Shown here one piece after another: positions 1 through 7,559 of a stretch of 43,685 nucleotides of DNA. Made by a program: the position numbers and the translations under genes. The DNA lies in contig NZ_QEWN01000015.1 of NCBI RefSeq assembly GCF_006124995.1, positions 1 through 43,685 on the forward strand, given 5' to 3'. Below the pieces are notes generated by a model. The model worked only from the letters and a program-made list of their open reading frames with translations, was not told where the DNA came from and searched no databases. The stretch is from Vibrio sp. Hep-1b-8. Its GTDB lineage: Bacteria > Pseudomonadota > Gammaproteobacteria > Enterobacterales > Vibrionaceae. Each line of letters starts with the position of its first letter. Positions within the stretch are counted from its first letter, which is position 1.

Positions 1-23
1 CTAATAAGCCTATATTTCATGTT

Positions 24-92
24 GGTCACCTTTATCCTTGATTCTGTCAAAAGTTAATCATGGCACATTGCGATGCCGAGATAGAGGTGACC
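24..92. repeat. Imperfect inverted repeat upstream of RAYT
   Basis: GGTCACCTTTATCCT (24-38) is matched on the opposite strand by positions 78-92, with 12 of 15 bases agreeing. RAYT transposases act on palindromic REP-like DNA, so this could be a REP-type substrate next to its transposase. With only one copy in the window, that is inference. Confidence 0.3.
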
Positions 93-226
93 ATCTCATC
101 ACACGCCATAAAGGATGAAATAAGAGTGAGTTGTTGATACTTACGCCAAAGGTTCTATTCATGCGGGTTGCCGATTGTTGTTGGCATTCTTAACCTCACT
201 GGATAACTCACCAAAGGGGCGTAAAA

Positions 227-1189
227 ATGACAACTGCGAGAAAACAACAGATATGCGTTGATGCCACACCTTATTATCATTGCGTCTCTCGCTGTGTCAG
301 GCGTAGCTTCCTGTGTGGGACTGACCCTATCACTCAACAAAATTATGAGCATCGCAGAGCGTGGGTGAAGCGAAAAATGATGGCGCTCTCGCAACTTTAC
401 TGCATTGACATCTGCGCTTACGCCATCATGAGCAACCACTACCACTTAGTCTTACATATCAATCGAGAGAAAGCCCTAAATCTATCGGCTTATGAGGTGG
501 TTGAGCGTTGGCAGCAAGCACACAAACTGCCCAATATCGTGTCTCGATGGTTAGAAGGGCCGCTCACCAGTAAGGCCGAGCTTGAAGTGTGTTTAGCGAT
601 TATCGAATCTTGGCGTGAGCGACTATGGAGCCTAAGTTGGTTTATGAAAGAGCTTAATTTTGAGATTGCCTGCCAAGCCAACAAAGAAGACCAATGCAAA
701 GGACATTTCTGGGAAAGCCGCTTCAAAAGCCAGGCTCTACTAGATGAACAGGCGCTCGCGGCAGCGATGACCTATGTCGACTTAAACCCGCTAAGAGCTG
801 GAATAGCCCAAACACCAGAAACCTCCGATTACACCTCAATCAAAGCGAGAGTTGAGGCATTAAACAATCAGCGAGAGACGGCACCTTGCCTTTACCCGTT
901 TGTTGGGAATGACAAAAACCATCAACGTGATGGTATACCGTTTCGACTGATGGATTACATCGAGCTAGTCGATTGGACAGCACGTCAATACCGAGAAGGT
1001 AAAGTGAGCTTAAGTGAAGATACGCTACCGATATTGCAAAGACTTAATATCAATCAAGCAAACTGGCTTGAGACTTGTACTCAGTTGGAGCGTCTGCGCT
1101 GCACCGCAGTAGGTTGCACCCAAAGCTCGATGATGGCCAAACAGCTGATGAATCGAAAGCGACTCAATTTACTTCGCTTGGATAGTTAA
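227..1189 (+). CDS. REP-associated tyrosine transposase (RAYT), Y1/IS200-like family
   Basis: Predicted single-strand DNA transposase of the Y1 (HUH) superfamily, the group that processes REP hairpins. The HUH metal site is visible as HYHLVLH near residue 71. A YVDLNPLRAG stretch near residue 185 carries the expected catalytic tyrosine. The N-terminal segment YYHCVSRCVRRSFLC is also typical of this family. At 320 residues it has a longer C-terminal tail than minimal IS200 TnpA, which fits a RAYT rather than an IS200 insertion. The ORF is intact. About 215 bases downstream lies one of two GTGCCTGTCCTTTAAGTCT motifs that mark truncated genes in this window, so RAYT activity may have shaped the locus. 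Family assignment is firm; the mobilisation role is inferred. Confidence 0.9.
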   Translation: MTTARKQQICVDATPYYHCVSRCVRRSFLCGTDPITQQNYEHRRAWVKRKMMALSQLYCIDICAYAIMSNHYHLVLHINREKALNLSAYEVVERWQQAHKLPNIVSRWLEGPLTSKAELEVCLAIIESWRERLWSLSWFMKELNFEIACQANKEDQCKGHFWESRFKSQALLDEQALAAAMTYVDLNPLRAGIAQTPETSDYTSIKARVEALNNQRETAPCLYPFVGNDKNHQRDGIPFRLMDYIELVDWTARQYREGKVSLSEDTLPILQRLNINQANWLETCTQLERLRCTAVGCTQSSMMAKQLMNRKRLNLLRLDS

Positions 1190-1403
1190 GCGATTAAAGC
1201 TATTAGCCAACCGTTAAATCTCTAGTAAGAAACCCACACCAAACCAAAATTGTTTTTGGTGAGTCACTCGATACTCAAAAAAGCCTCAATAGACTCATTC
1301 ACGCAAAACCGTGACAGACAGAACGCACCCCTCTCCCCCTGTCGGACAAATTAATACCGATTTCACCGATAGATTATGCCTGGAGCATAAGTATCTTTTA
1401 ATA

Positions 1404-1422
1404 GTGCCTGTCCTTTAAGTCT
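1404..1422 (+). repeat. 19-bp motif, copy 1 (GTGCCTGTCCTTTAAGTCT)
   Basis: Exact 19-bp match to 4773-4791 in the same orientation. Here the motif is partly reiterated: GTCCTTTAAGTCTTT recurs at 1436-1450 and TTAAGTCTTT occurs three times between 1414 and 1450. A small hairpin (TTATGC/GCATAA, 1374-1390) precedes it. The truncated esterase begins immediately after the reiterated part, so the motif marks a recombination or insertion boundary. Confidence 0.75.
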
Positions 1423-1435
1423 TTTTTAAGTCTTT

Positions 1436-1952
1436 GTCCTTTAAGTCTTTAGGTATCAAAGCTGATAATCTCGTGATGATGGGACGCTCAGCGGGTGGCC
1501 ATTTGGCGGGTTTTATCGGCGCAACTAACTCTGCATACAACCAAGTGGATTTCTATGATCCGCCGAAGTATAAGGTTTCTGCTGTGGTGAGTTTTTTCGG
1601 TCCTACTGATTTACTTGAGTTGGGTAATAAGGGGGGCAAGAAAACCAGCAATCAGTCATCAGTGTCTCGCTTCTTAGGGGATATCCCAAGCAACATTCCA
1701 GAGATTGCCAAGCAAGCATCTACGACGACCTATGTGAATGAGAGTACACCCCCATATATCCAGTTGCACGGCACTTTGGATAAGCGAGTGCCTTTATCTC
1801 AAAGTGAGATATTAAAAGCAAAGCTGGATGAATACAGGGTACCTAATCAACTGTTCATTGAGGAAGGTGTAGGACACAGTGCTCCGGTCTTTGATACTGA
1901 CAAATATGTTCCGCACGTTATAAGCTTCTTAAGTGAACATTTTCCGAACTGA
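1436..1952 (+). pseudogene. 5'-truncated alpha/beta-hydrolase (esterase/lipase-like)
   Basis: C-terminal part of an alpha/beta-hydrolase of the acetyl-esterase/BD-FAE type. The nucleophile elbow GRSAGGHLAG lies near residue 18 of the remaining frame, the acidic residue in LHGTLDKRVP near residue 116, and the histidine in GVGHSAP near residue 148, so the catalytic triad region survives. The N-terminal ~100 residues, including the oxyanion HGG region, are missing. The frame opens at a TTG inside the GTCCTTTAAGTC repeat, without a ribosome binding site. It is therefore a remnant cut at the motif. The likely native substrate is unknown. Confidence 0.75.
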
Positions 1953-1997
1953 TTCTTTAGGAAAATAAAGCGGTTATCAATTGATAAAATTGATCTG

Positions 1998-2024
1998 TGT
2001 AGTGGTCAAACCATATTGGCCACT
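1998..2024. repeat. IS-end-like inverted repeat, left copy
   Basis: TGTAGTGGTCAA (1998-2009) is followed after 6 bases by TTGGCCACT, giving a near-perfect hairpin. A related sequence in the opposite orientation occurs at 4709-4734 (reverse complement TGTTGTGGTCAA). The two face inward around the cytochrome genes. They could be ends of a lost insertion element or ordinary hairpins. Confidence 0.45.
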
Positions 2025-2057
2025 GCTGTACAAAGTGATTTTTCAATTGTCTAAGTA

Positions 2058-2229
2058 AGGCATCAAATACTAATGCTCTAATTGGCGCAAGTACAATAAC
2101 TCACTAATCAACCGGGGTTCACTGACGTTTTGGATTGACGAAGAAGTAATAACTGAATGGAAACAACCTAAGCAGGATAGGCGTGGTAGACCACGATTGT
2201 TTAGCGACTTAGCTAGCGTCCGCTCGTAA
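2058..2229 (+). pseudogene. IS5-family transposase N-terminal remnant
   Basis: From 2083 the plus strand reads WRKYNNSLINRGSLTFWIDE and a few codons later GRPRLFSDLA, which is the characteristic N-terminus of IS5-group transposases common in Vibrio. Upstream, VRHQI is visible in another frame, implying a small indel. The frame stops at 2227-2229, and no DDE catalytic part follows. This is a decayed fragment of roughly 55 codons. A minus-strand ORF over the same bases is only its shadow. Confidence 0.65.
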
Positions 2230-2305
2230 GCTAAATTCAGAAACACAGCCCACCCATTCAATTATATGATCGATATCTCATATTATTTGCTCAATTCTGG
2301 GTTAT

Positions 2306-2319
2306 TTGATTTATCTCAA
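2306..2319 (+). promoter_or_regulatory. Candidate FNR box upstream of octahaem cytochrome
   Basis: TTGATTTATCTCAA matches the FNR consensus TTGAT-N4-ATCAA at 9 of 10 defined positions. It lies 88 bases before the cytochrome start. An oxygen-responsive regulator would suit a respiratory reductase. The match is seen directly; its use by FNR is inferred. Confidence 0.5.
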
Positions 2320-2407
2320 TTAACCGTTGTTTTTCTGTGGATATAGAGTGCGAAGTTGTTACATTAGTAATGTCTAATTAATGGATTGCTAACGTTAAGG
2401 TGTTGGT

Positions 2408-3985
2408 ATGAACAGGATGTTGCTTTTGATTTTAAGTATAGTGATAACAAATGGACTATACTCTTCGACTGTGTTTGCACAATCGACTGCGGACCACTCA
2501 ACATTTACACAACTGCAAGGGCCTTTTAATTCTGGACCTGATGTAACCGCTGCATGTTTGGAGTGTCATACTGAAGCGGCTCATCAAATCCAGGAGACGA
2601 CTCACTGGACGTGGGCATTCGATGTTGGCCTCGAAGACAAAATTGTTGGTAAAAAAAACGTCATCAATAATTTTTGTATCTCAACCGCCTCCAATGAACC
2701 TCGATGTACCAGTTGTCACGTAGGGTATGGCTGGAAAGACAATACCTTTGATCACACCAAGCAAGAGAACGTCGACTGCTTAGTTTGCCACGACAATTCT
2801 GGCCAATACTCAAAATTTCCAACAGATGCTGGTCACCCAAACTATGTCGCCAAAGAGTGGCCAGTTGGCTCTGGCAAAGAACGCGCACCAGTTGACCTAA
2901 GTAAGGCGGCGCAAAGTGTTGGAGATCCATCCCGCGATACGTGTGGTTCTTGTCACTTCTTCGGAGGTGGCGGTGATGGCGTTAAGCATGGCGACATGGA
3001 TTCAAGTCTTTCAAACCCCAGCCATTCATTGGACGTACATATGTCGAGTGATGGAGCCAACTTCGCCTGTCAAGACTGTCATACCACCAGTGGTCACCAA
3101 ACCGCAGGATCACGTTACATTGTCAATGCCAAGGATACTGATGGTATCGACTTTCCCGGGCATGGGGATCAAAATCGAGCGTCTTGTGAATCTTGCCATG
3201 GGCTAGCACCACACCAAGGCAATCGACTAGCAAATAGACTGAATGAGCACGTTGAAAACATCGCGTGTTCTACTTGTCATGTCCCAGAATATGCCAGAGA
3301 GAAAAAAACCAAAACCGTTTGGGATTGGTCAACCGCCGGAGATAAGTCTCGCTCAACAACGAAAGATGATGAAGGTTATGTCACTTATACACCGACGAAA
3401 GGTGACTTTGTCTGGCAAAGAAATGTTACCCCAGATTATGCCTGTTTTAATGGCGATATGCGCTATACCACAATTGGCGAAAAGGTAGTGCCTAACCAAG
3501 AGGGTGTCGTTGAGCTGACCAAGCCCCAGGGCAACTGTGGTGATGACGATAGCCGTGTATGGCCTTTCAAAATAATGCGCAGCACTCAACCTTATGACAC
3601 GGCCAATCAGATCATGGTGACACCGCACCTTTTCGGCAAAGACAAAAATGCGTACTGGAAACACTTCGATTGGGACAAAGCCGCCACGGCCGGAATGGCG
3701 GCCACAGGCGAAACCTATAGTGGTGAAATGACGTTTGTCGATAGTGTTTATCACTTCCCTATTGTTCATATGGTTGCGCCGAAAGAAGAAGCGTTAAGTT
3801 GTGGCGCGTGCCATAGCCAAGATGGTCGACTAGCCGCTCTGTCCGGTTTTTATATTCCATCCCAAACCTCAATACAGTGGCTAGACAACGTAGGCTGGCT
3901 GGTTGTGCTCATGACTTTGCTTGTGGTAATTGGTCATGCATTGATGAGAATTAAAGGGACATCTTCCCAAAAAGGAGACTCGTGA
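2408..3985 (+). CDS. Octahaem c-type cytochrome, tetrathionate reductase (OTR) family
   Basis: Periplasmic multihaem reductase. An N-terminal signal peptide (about residues 1-24, ending VFA-Q) is followed by eight CXXCH haem-binding motifs at residues 50, 100, 124, 179, 221, 260, 287 and 465. A single hydrophobic helix near residues 495-512 would anchor the C-terminus in the inner membrane. The haem number, wide spacing before the last motif, 525-residue length and cytochrome b partner fit the Shewanella-type OTR family, whose members can reduce tetrathionate, nitrite or hydroxylamine in vitro. The physiological substrate cannot be told from sequence. An AAGG element precedes the ATG. The gene is translationally coupled to the downstream cytochrome b, and a candidate FNR box upstream suggests anaerobic expression. 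Confidence 0.85.
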   Translation: MNRMLLLILSIVITNGLYSSTVFAQSTADHSTFTQLQGPFNSGPDVTAACLECHTEAAHQIQETTHWTWAFDVGLEDKIVGKKNVINNFCISTASNEPRCTSCHVGYGWKDNTFDHTKQENVDCLVCHDNSGQYSKFPTDAGHPNYVAKEWPVGSGKERAPVDLSKAAQSVGDPSRDTCGSCHFFGGGGDGVKHGDMDSSLSNPSHSLDVHMSSDGANFACQDCHTTSGHQTAGSRYIVNAKDTDGIDFPGHGDQNRASCESCHGLAPHQGNRLANRLNEHVENIACSTCHVPEYAREKKTKTVWDWSTAGDKSRSTTKDDEGYVTYTPTKGDFVWQRNVTPDYACFNGDMRYTTIGEKVVPNQEGVVELTKPQGNCGDDDSRVWPFKIMRSTQPYDTANQIMVTPHLFGKDKNAYWKHFDWDKAATAGMAATGETYSGEMTFVDSVYHFPIVHMVAPKEEALSCGACHSQDGRLAALSGFYIPSQTSIQWLDNVGWLVVLMTLLVVIGHALMRIKGTSSQKGDS

Positions 3986-4584
3986 TGAAAGTCATTATCT
4001 ATAAAAAGTTCGAGCGCTTTTGGCACTGGAGCCAAGCCTTGTTGATGATAGCGATGCTAATCACGGGGTTTGAAATTCATGGTACCTACACTCTATTTGG
4101 TTTTGGCACCGCAGTGTTGTGGCATGAATACTGCGCCTTTACTTTAATGACCTTATGGGTGTTCGCCATTTTCTGGCATTTCACCACCGGTGAGTGGAGG
4201 CAATACATTCCTACCACAGATAAACTCAGTGCCGTGATCAATTATTATCGTAACGGGATTTTTACAGGTGAGGCACACCCGTTTCACCCGACAGCAGAGC
4301 TTAAACTCAACCCATTACAGCGATTCGCTTATTTGGGTTGGAAGTTAGTCATGGCCCCGGTGGTCTGGGTCACAGGTCTACTATTGTTGTTCTATTCAGA
4401 GTGGGAAAGTATCGGGTTAGGTTTTTTATCACTCGGTTGGGTTGCCACACTGCACATAATTAGCGCATTTATGATACTCGCATTCTTAATTGGACATGTG
4501 TACATGACAACAACAGGCGAAACACCTACCGCTCATATAAAAACCATGTTGCGTGGTTATGAAGTTAGTCAACGAAACGATTAA
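3985..4584 (+). CDS. Cytochrome b561-type membrane subunit, partner of the octahaem cytochrome
   Basis: Membrane dihaem-type cytochrome b of about 199 residues with four hydrophobic helices. Likely haem-ligand histidines include those in ERFWHWSQ near the N-terminus, WHEYCAFT, WHFTTG, LHIISAF and GHVYMTTTG. It probably passes electrons from the quinol pool to the octahaem cytochrome. The ATG at 3985 overlaps the stop of the upstream gene (TGATG), with AAAGGAG at 3971-3977 giving normal spacing. A GTG three bases earlier is possible but sits too close to the ribosome binding site. Tight coupling supports a two-gene respiratory module. Confidence 0.85.
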   Translation: MKVIIYKKFERFWHWSQALLMIAMLITGFEIHGTYTLFGFGTAVLWHEYCAFTLMTLWVFAIFWHFTTGEWRQYIPTTDKLSAVINYYRNGIFTGEAHPFHPTAELKLNPLQRFAYLGWKLVMAPVVWVTGLLLLFYSEWESIGLGFLSLGWVATLHIISAFMILAFLIGHVYMTTTGETPTAHIKTMLRGYEVSQRND

Positions 4585-4708
4585 AGTAAACAACCAAGTC
4601 AAGTGCCGCAGTGGTGATCAGGAGTTAGGGTTCGGATTACCTCATGGCTCAGGTTACAAGTGACCTAGAAAGAAGTCGGGAAGGCTTTACTGGAAAACTT
4701 ACAAAACT

Positions 4709-4734
4709 GTGGTCAATTTTAGTTGACCACAACA
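4709..4734. repeat. IS-end-like inverted repeat, right copy
   Basis: GTGGTCAA (4709-4716) and TTGACCAC (4723-4730) form a perfect 8-bp inverted repeat with a 6-base loop. Read on the minus strand it begins TGTTGTGGTCAA, resembling the left copy at 1998. It has no T-tract, so it is a poor intrinsic terminator for the cytochrome operon. Confidence 0.45.
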
Positions 4735-4766
4735 TTCCATTTTAGCGGGTATACAAACGATTTAAT

Positions 4767-5117
4767 TTAATGGTGCCTGTCCTTTAAGTCTATAGTGACT
4801 AAGTTACTGTAGAACATAGTCAGCTCAGCCAAGGCTGGCAATTGTGATTGCAGGCAGATGGTGGTTTGTGAAGGGTCGATACCAACAGCAAGGTAGTCTG
4901 CGACCACATTGAGAATGTTGGATGAGACTTTACGTGGATTGTGGGCGTTGTCAGTCAGACCTTGTATATCTGCAACCAGAATGTTTTGCTCACAAATGGA
5001 TTGCAATGCGACTCGCTGTTTTAACGAACCAACGTAATGGCCGAGATGCAAGGGACCAGTTGCACGATCGCCAGTGAGGATAATTTCTTTTGGTTCAATG
5101 TGTTGTTGAGTTTTCAT
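4767..5117 (-). pseudogene. trpS: 3'-truncated tryptophanyl-tRNA synthetase (trpS2-like)
   Basis: N-terminal ~105 residues of a class I Trp[22 protein letters not shown] carries the HIGH-type motif (HLGH), and [11 protein letters not shown] and [16 protein letters not shown] follow as in full-length enzymes of ~335 residues. The KMSKS loop and the anticodon-binding half are absent because the frame runs into the 19-bp motif at 4791 and stops. The product cannot charge tRNA. The sequence resembles the secondary Trp-attenuated TrpRS of some gammaproteobacteria. The complete upstream leader (next entries) survives, so an intact ancestor was probably inducible by tryptophan starvation. Confidence 0.85.
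4773..4791 (+). repeat. 19-bp motif, copy 2 (GTGCCTGTCCTTTAAGTCT)
   Basis: Second exact copy of the motif at 1404-1422. The trpS-like reading frame on the minus strand loses its family resemblance exactly here: the last recognisable residues are FYSNLVT, followed by codons derived from the motif. It is therefore a junction, not part of the ancestral gene. Confidence 0.75.
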
Positions 5118-5121
5118 ATGT

Positions 5122-5157
5122 GTATCTCCGAGATAAATAGATCGCTACTGGAGATAC
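5122..5157 (-). promoter_or_regulatory. Shine-Dalgarno-sequestering hairpin before trpS fragment
   Basis: On the minus strand GTATCTCC (5157-5150) pairs perfectly with GGAGATAC (5129-5122). The second arm contains the GGAG ribosome binding site 8 bases before the trpS ATG at 5117. Folding would block translation. With the Trp-rich leader ORF upstream, this suggests leader-controlled translation initiation; the mechanism is inferred. Confidence 0.5.
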
Positions 5158-5219
5158 AAAAGAGATGACAATCTTAGCTACCTTCCAGCAGCATAAGAAT
5201 GTAAGAATTCCGCGCCGCT

Positions 5220-5270
5220 CTAGTTAGAGCGCCACCAGAAGAATAGTGAAGGTGCGGATATATATTTCAT
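5220..5270 (-). CDS. Trp leader peptide (attenuator) of trpS
   Basis: A 16-codon ORF encodes MKYISAPSLFFWWRSN. The tandem Trp codons followed by Arg and the stop parallel E. coli TrpL, which ends WWRTS. The Trp codons overlap the 5' side of a CGCTCT/AGAGCG hairpin spanning the stop codon, as expected for ribosome-stalling attenuation. A second hairpin (GCTGC/GTAGC) and the SD-blocking hairpin follow before trpS. No strong ribosome binding site precedes its ATG. The ORF is too short for routine gene callers. The leader-peptide interpretation rests on its Trp codons and its position before a TrpRS gene. Confidence 0.7.
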   Translation of the reverse strand: MKYISAPSLFFWWRSN

Positions 5271-5391
5271 TCAAGCAATCTAACAAGAAGTGTTTTTGAA
5301 CACAACACGCTCGATAAAGATTTTATTGACGATTGCTTCGGGTAAAAACAATCGAACATATCGACGATTTAACAGATCCTCATCACAAGGG

Positions 5392-5589
5392 TTAGAAGGT
5401 GATTTTTCTTCCATTCAATTTCTTAACCTTTGTCCTTAACACCTTCAATGTCGGTAATTGGTCCTGTTTAGATACCCACTGCTGCCAACCAAAGAGTGAT
5501 TGCTCATAGAAACGTACAAACATCCCCTCTTTTATGCCAACAATACGTTGACTGCTTTCAACCAATGCTAATTTAGTTTCAACATTCAC
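5392..5589 (-). CDS. Small hypothetical protein
   Basis: 65 residues, starting GTG at 5589 with a strong AGGAGG (5602-5597) 7 bases upstream, which argues for a real gene. The protein is basic towards the C-terminus (LRTKVKKLNGRKITF) with an aromatic centre (RFYEQSLFGWQQW). It has no signal peptide or membrane segment. I do not recognise the family. A terminator hairpin overlaps its ribosome-binding region, so it may depend on read-through from the ompA-lipoprotein unit. It could be the remaining piece of a longer protein. Confidence 0.45.
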   Translation of the reverse strand: MNVETKLALVESSQRIVGIKEGMFVRFYEQSLFGWQQWVSKQDQLPTLKVLRTKVKKLNGRKITF

Positions 5590-5603
5590 TTATCTTCCTC
5601 CTT

Positions 5604-5632
5604 TAAAAAGTGCCAGATGCAACTCTGACACT
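5604..5632 (-). terminator. Intrinsic terminator after lipoprotein gene
   Basis: On the minus strand AGTGTCAGA pairs with TCTGGCACT (one G-U) around a 6-base loop and is followed by TTTTT. It lies 43 bases after the lipoprotein stop and overlaps the start of the ribosome-binding region of the next small gene. Confidence 0.6.
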
Positions 5633-5674
5633 TCAAAAACTAAAATTAAAACGTTAAACTCTAAACGCTCAACT

Positions 5675-6511
5675 TTAAGGATTTGAGACACAGGATACGT
5701 AGTCCGTGGTGCTCGGATGGACGCTGCCGATGCTGCCACCGGAGAGGTACACGTCGTAATAGTTGTCGTAATGGCTAGAATCATTAGGAGTCGCCGACCA
5801 ATGGGCGTAGGCGGTCGGCCAACCGCGCGCGGTAAACATATTACCATATACGTCGTATAGCTCCATTTTTAACTCGTCTCTTGTCGCTAAACGCCAGTTA
5901 GTTCGTCCGCCGAGACTATGGGTGTTGTAGGTAGTACACAGTGCATTTGCGTTAGTCCAGTTGAATAGGTAGAAATCACCAGCTGGGCCTCTAGATCCTG
6001 TTTCAGTATAAGTACTGTTTGTAGCACTACCGCCAATGCTGTCTAGATAGGCCACTGATGGTGAATTGGTAAATAACTTACCAGTACCTGTATCGAAGAT
6101 ATCAATACATGTACCAGCTAAGTCACACACAGTGACATTTGCCGTATCGCTGGTGATGCCATCCTTTTTTGCTATGAGTTCAGTGTCACCTTTAGTGTTA
6201 CCCGTTACTAAACCAGAAGCGGATATGATCGCGACTGTTGGGTCTCCAACAATCTCCCACGTCACAGAATCACTGACGTCACTTTCGGCTCCATCATCGT
6301 ATTTAGCCACCGCGACCATCTGTTGTGTGCGACCTACTAACACCGAAATCGGTGAGGGGGTCACCGTAATTTCAATCACTGTCGCGTCTATTGGTGGCTG
6401 AGGCTGAGGCTGAGGCTGAGAACTGAATGCGCCCTCTGAATTACAACCGGTTAATACTATTAATAATGAAGCAATTGCTATTGAAAATAGAGATTTAAAA
6501 TATGTATTCAT
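5675..6511 (-). CDS. Outer-surface lipoprotein with Big-2 Ig-like and Lcl/DUF1566-type domains
   Basis: A lipoprotein signal ends in LIVLTGC, with lipidation predicted at Cys23. It is followed by a (QP)n spacer near residues 32-39. Residues ~44-125 form a bacterial Ig-like (Big-2) domain (ITVTPSPISVLVGRTQQM ... ISASGLVTGNTKGDTELIAK). The C-terminal ~150 residues resemble Lcl/DUF1566 domains: TNWRLATRDEL, then YAHWSATPN and a closing Cys. Such proteins are usually adhesion or surface proteins. It starts 11 bases after an OmpA-like gene and is probably co-transcribed with it. The QP spacer is encoded by a 6-bp tandem repeat (6396-6419), so spacer length may vary by two residues per unit. Confidence 0.75.
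   Translation of the reverse strand: MNTYFKSLFSIAIASLLIVLTGCNSEGAFSSQPQPQPQPPIDATVIEITVTPSPISVLVGRTQQMVAVAKYDDGAESDVSDSVTWEIVGDPTVAIISASGLVTGNTKGDTELIAKKDGITSDTANVTVCDLAGTCIDIFDTGTGKLFTNSPSVAYLDSIGGSATNSTYTETGSRGPAGDFYLFNWTNANALCTTYNTHSLGGRTNWRLATRDELKMELYDVYGNMFTARGWPTAYAHWSATPNDSSHYDNYYDVYLSGGSIGSVHPSTTDYVSCVSNP
6396..6419. repeat. Hexanucleotide tandem repeat (GGCTGA x4)
   Basis: Four perfect GGCTGA units on the plus strand encode the Gln-Pro linker of the lipoprotein. Slippage would keep frame and only change linker length. Confidence 0.8.
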
Positions 6512-6522
6512 ACTAATTCAAC

Positions 6523-7521
6523 TTATTTTTGAAACTGGAAGCTAAGGATGGTGATTTCAACTCGGCGATTTTTAGCTCGTCCTTCTGCAGTATTGTTATC
6601 TGCAACCGGTTGAGACTCACCCTCACCACTCCACTCAAGTTGTGTCGGTGTGACACCCAGTTCAATCAGTTTATTGACAACCGCTTGAGCACGATGCTCA
6701 GAAAGGTTTTGATTGTAGAGTGCTGAGCCCGTTGAGTCAGTGTGTCCAACAACTTTGGCTTGATCTTGTGGGTAAGAATTTAATACTGAAGAGGTCTCAG
6801 TTAATTGGTCAATGAGCTCTTGGCTAAGTTCGACTGAATCAAAACCAAACAATCCATCTGTAGTTTTTGGTGAAAATGCCTGTATTTGAGGAGGTGTTTT
6901 TACAGTGGCAGTCTCTTTAACGGGAGTATCTTCAATAATCGACGTTGGCGCTGTTTCGACTAACGCTGGTTGAGTTGTACTGCCAAACGTATAGGTTAGA
7001 CTGACCAACAATCCATGGCTATCATACTTACCCGTGTTTGACTTACCAATACTGTCAATGTATTGATAGCCCGTTGATAATCGGACGTTAGGGTTAAAGT
7101 AATAGTTAATCCCCACCTCACCGAGAGGAGAAAAACCTGTCGCATCGCTCTTACTTGAAGACAGTTGCGTTTTTTCCATGTCCCAATAAGCAGCACCAAG
7201 CCGACCGTATAAACTTAGGTTATCTTGTAGGTACCAATCGTAACGAAGAGCACTTTCAATCAACCAAGTTTTAACATTAACTGATGTGGCGTCCGCCTTT
7301 AGTTTATCGTGATATTGATAGCCTAAATCCCAACTCCAAGAGGGCGTAAACTGTAACCCGCCATAGAGACCTAAAATTGTGCCCTCTGGATTTGAACGAT
7401 TGTAATTGTCGTCTAGGGCCCATTGATACCCACCCTTTACGCCAACAAAAATCTGAGGGGACTCCGTCGCAGCCAGTACAGGAATACTAAATAAACTAGT
7501 AAGTAATATTATTTTTTTCAT
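6523..7521 (-). CDS. ompA: OmpA-family outer membrane protein
   Basis: 332 residues: a signal peptide (MKKIILLTSLFSIPVLAA), then an eight-stranded beta-barrel region (residues ~20-180, alternating aromatic strands such as VGVKGGYQW and LYGGLQFTPSWSWDLGYQY). A Pro/Thr-rich hinge near 185-210 leads to an OmpA-like peptidoglycan-binding domain (residues ~220-330) with VVGHTDSTGSALYNQNLSEHR and NRRVEITI. It tethers the outer membrane to peptidoglycan and may act as porin or adhesin. The downstream lipoprotein follows after 11 bases. The leader contains an 8-bp tandem repeat. The symbol indicates the family; orthology to the main Vibrio OmpA is not shown. Confidence 0.85.
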   Translation of the reverse strand: MKKIILLTSLFSIPVLAATESPQIFVGVKGGYQWALDDNYNRSNPEGTILGLYGGLQFTPSWSWDLGYQYHDKLKADATSVNVKTWLIESALRYDWYLQDNLSLYGRLGAAYWDMEKTQLSSSKSDATGFSPLGEVGINYYFNPNVRLSTGYQYIDSIGKSNTGKYDSHGLLVSLTYTFGSTTQPALVETAPTSIIEDTPVKETATVKTPPQIQAFSPKTTDGLFGFDSVELSQELIDQLTETSSVLNSYPQDQAKVVGHTDSTGSALYNQNLSEHRAQAVVNKLIELGVTPTQLEWSGEGESQPVADNNTAEGRAKNRRVEITILSFQFQK

Positions 7522-7536
7522 AATTTCCAGATAGTT

Positions 7537-7559
7537 AAATAGATAAATAGATAAATAGA
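7537..7559. repeat. 8-bp tandem repeat in ompA leader
   Basis: AAATAGAT occurs three times in a row (last unit one base short), 16 bases upstream of the ompA-like start on the minus strand. Copy-number change here could alter the ribosome-binding region; no variation can be seen in one sequence. Confidence 0.6.

Noticed and set aside
2070..2261. 63-codon minus-strand ORF
   Set aside because: It is the shadow of an IS5-type transposase remnant that reads convincingly on the plus strand.
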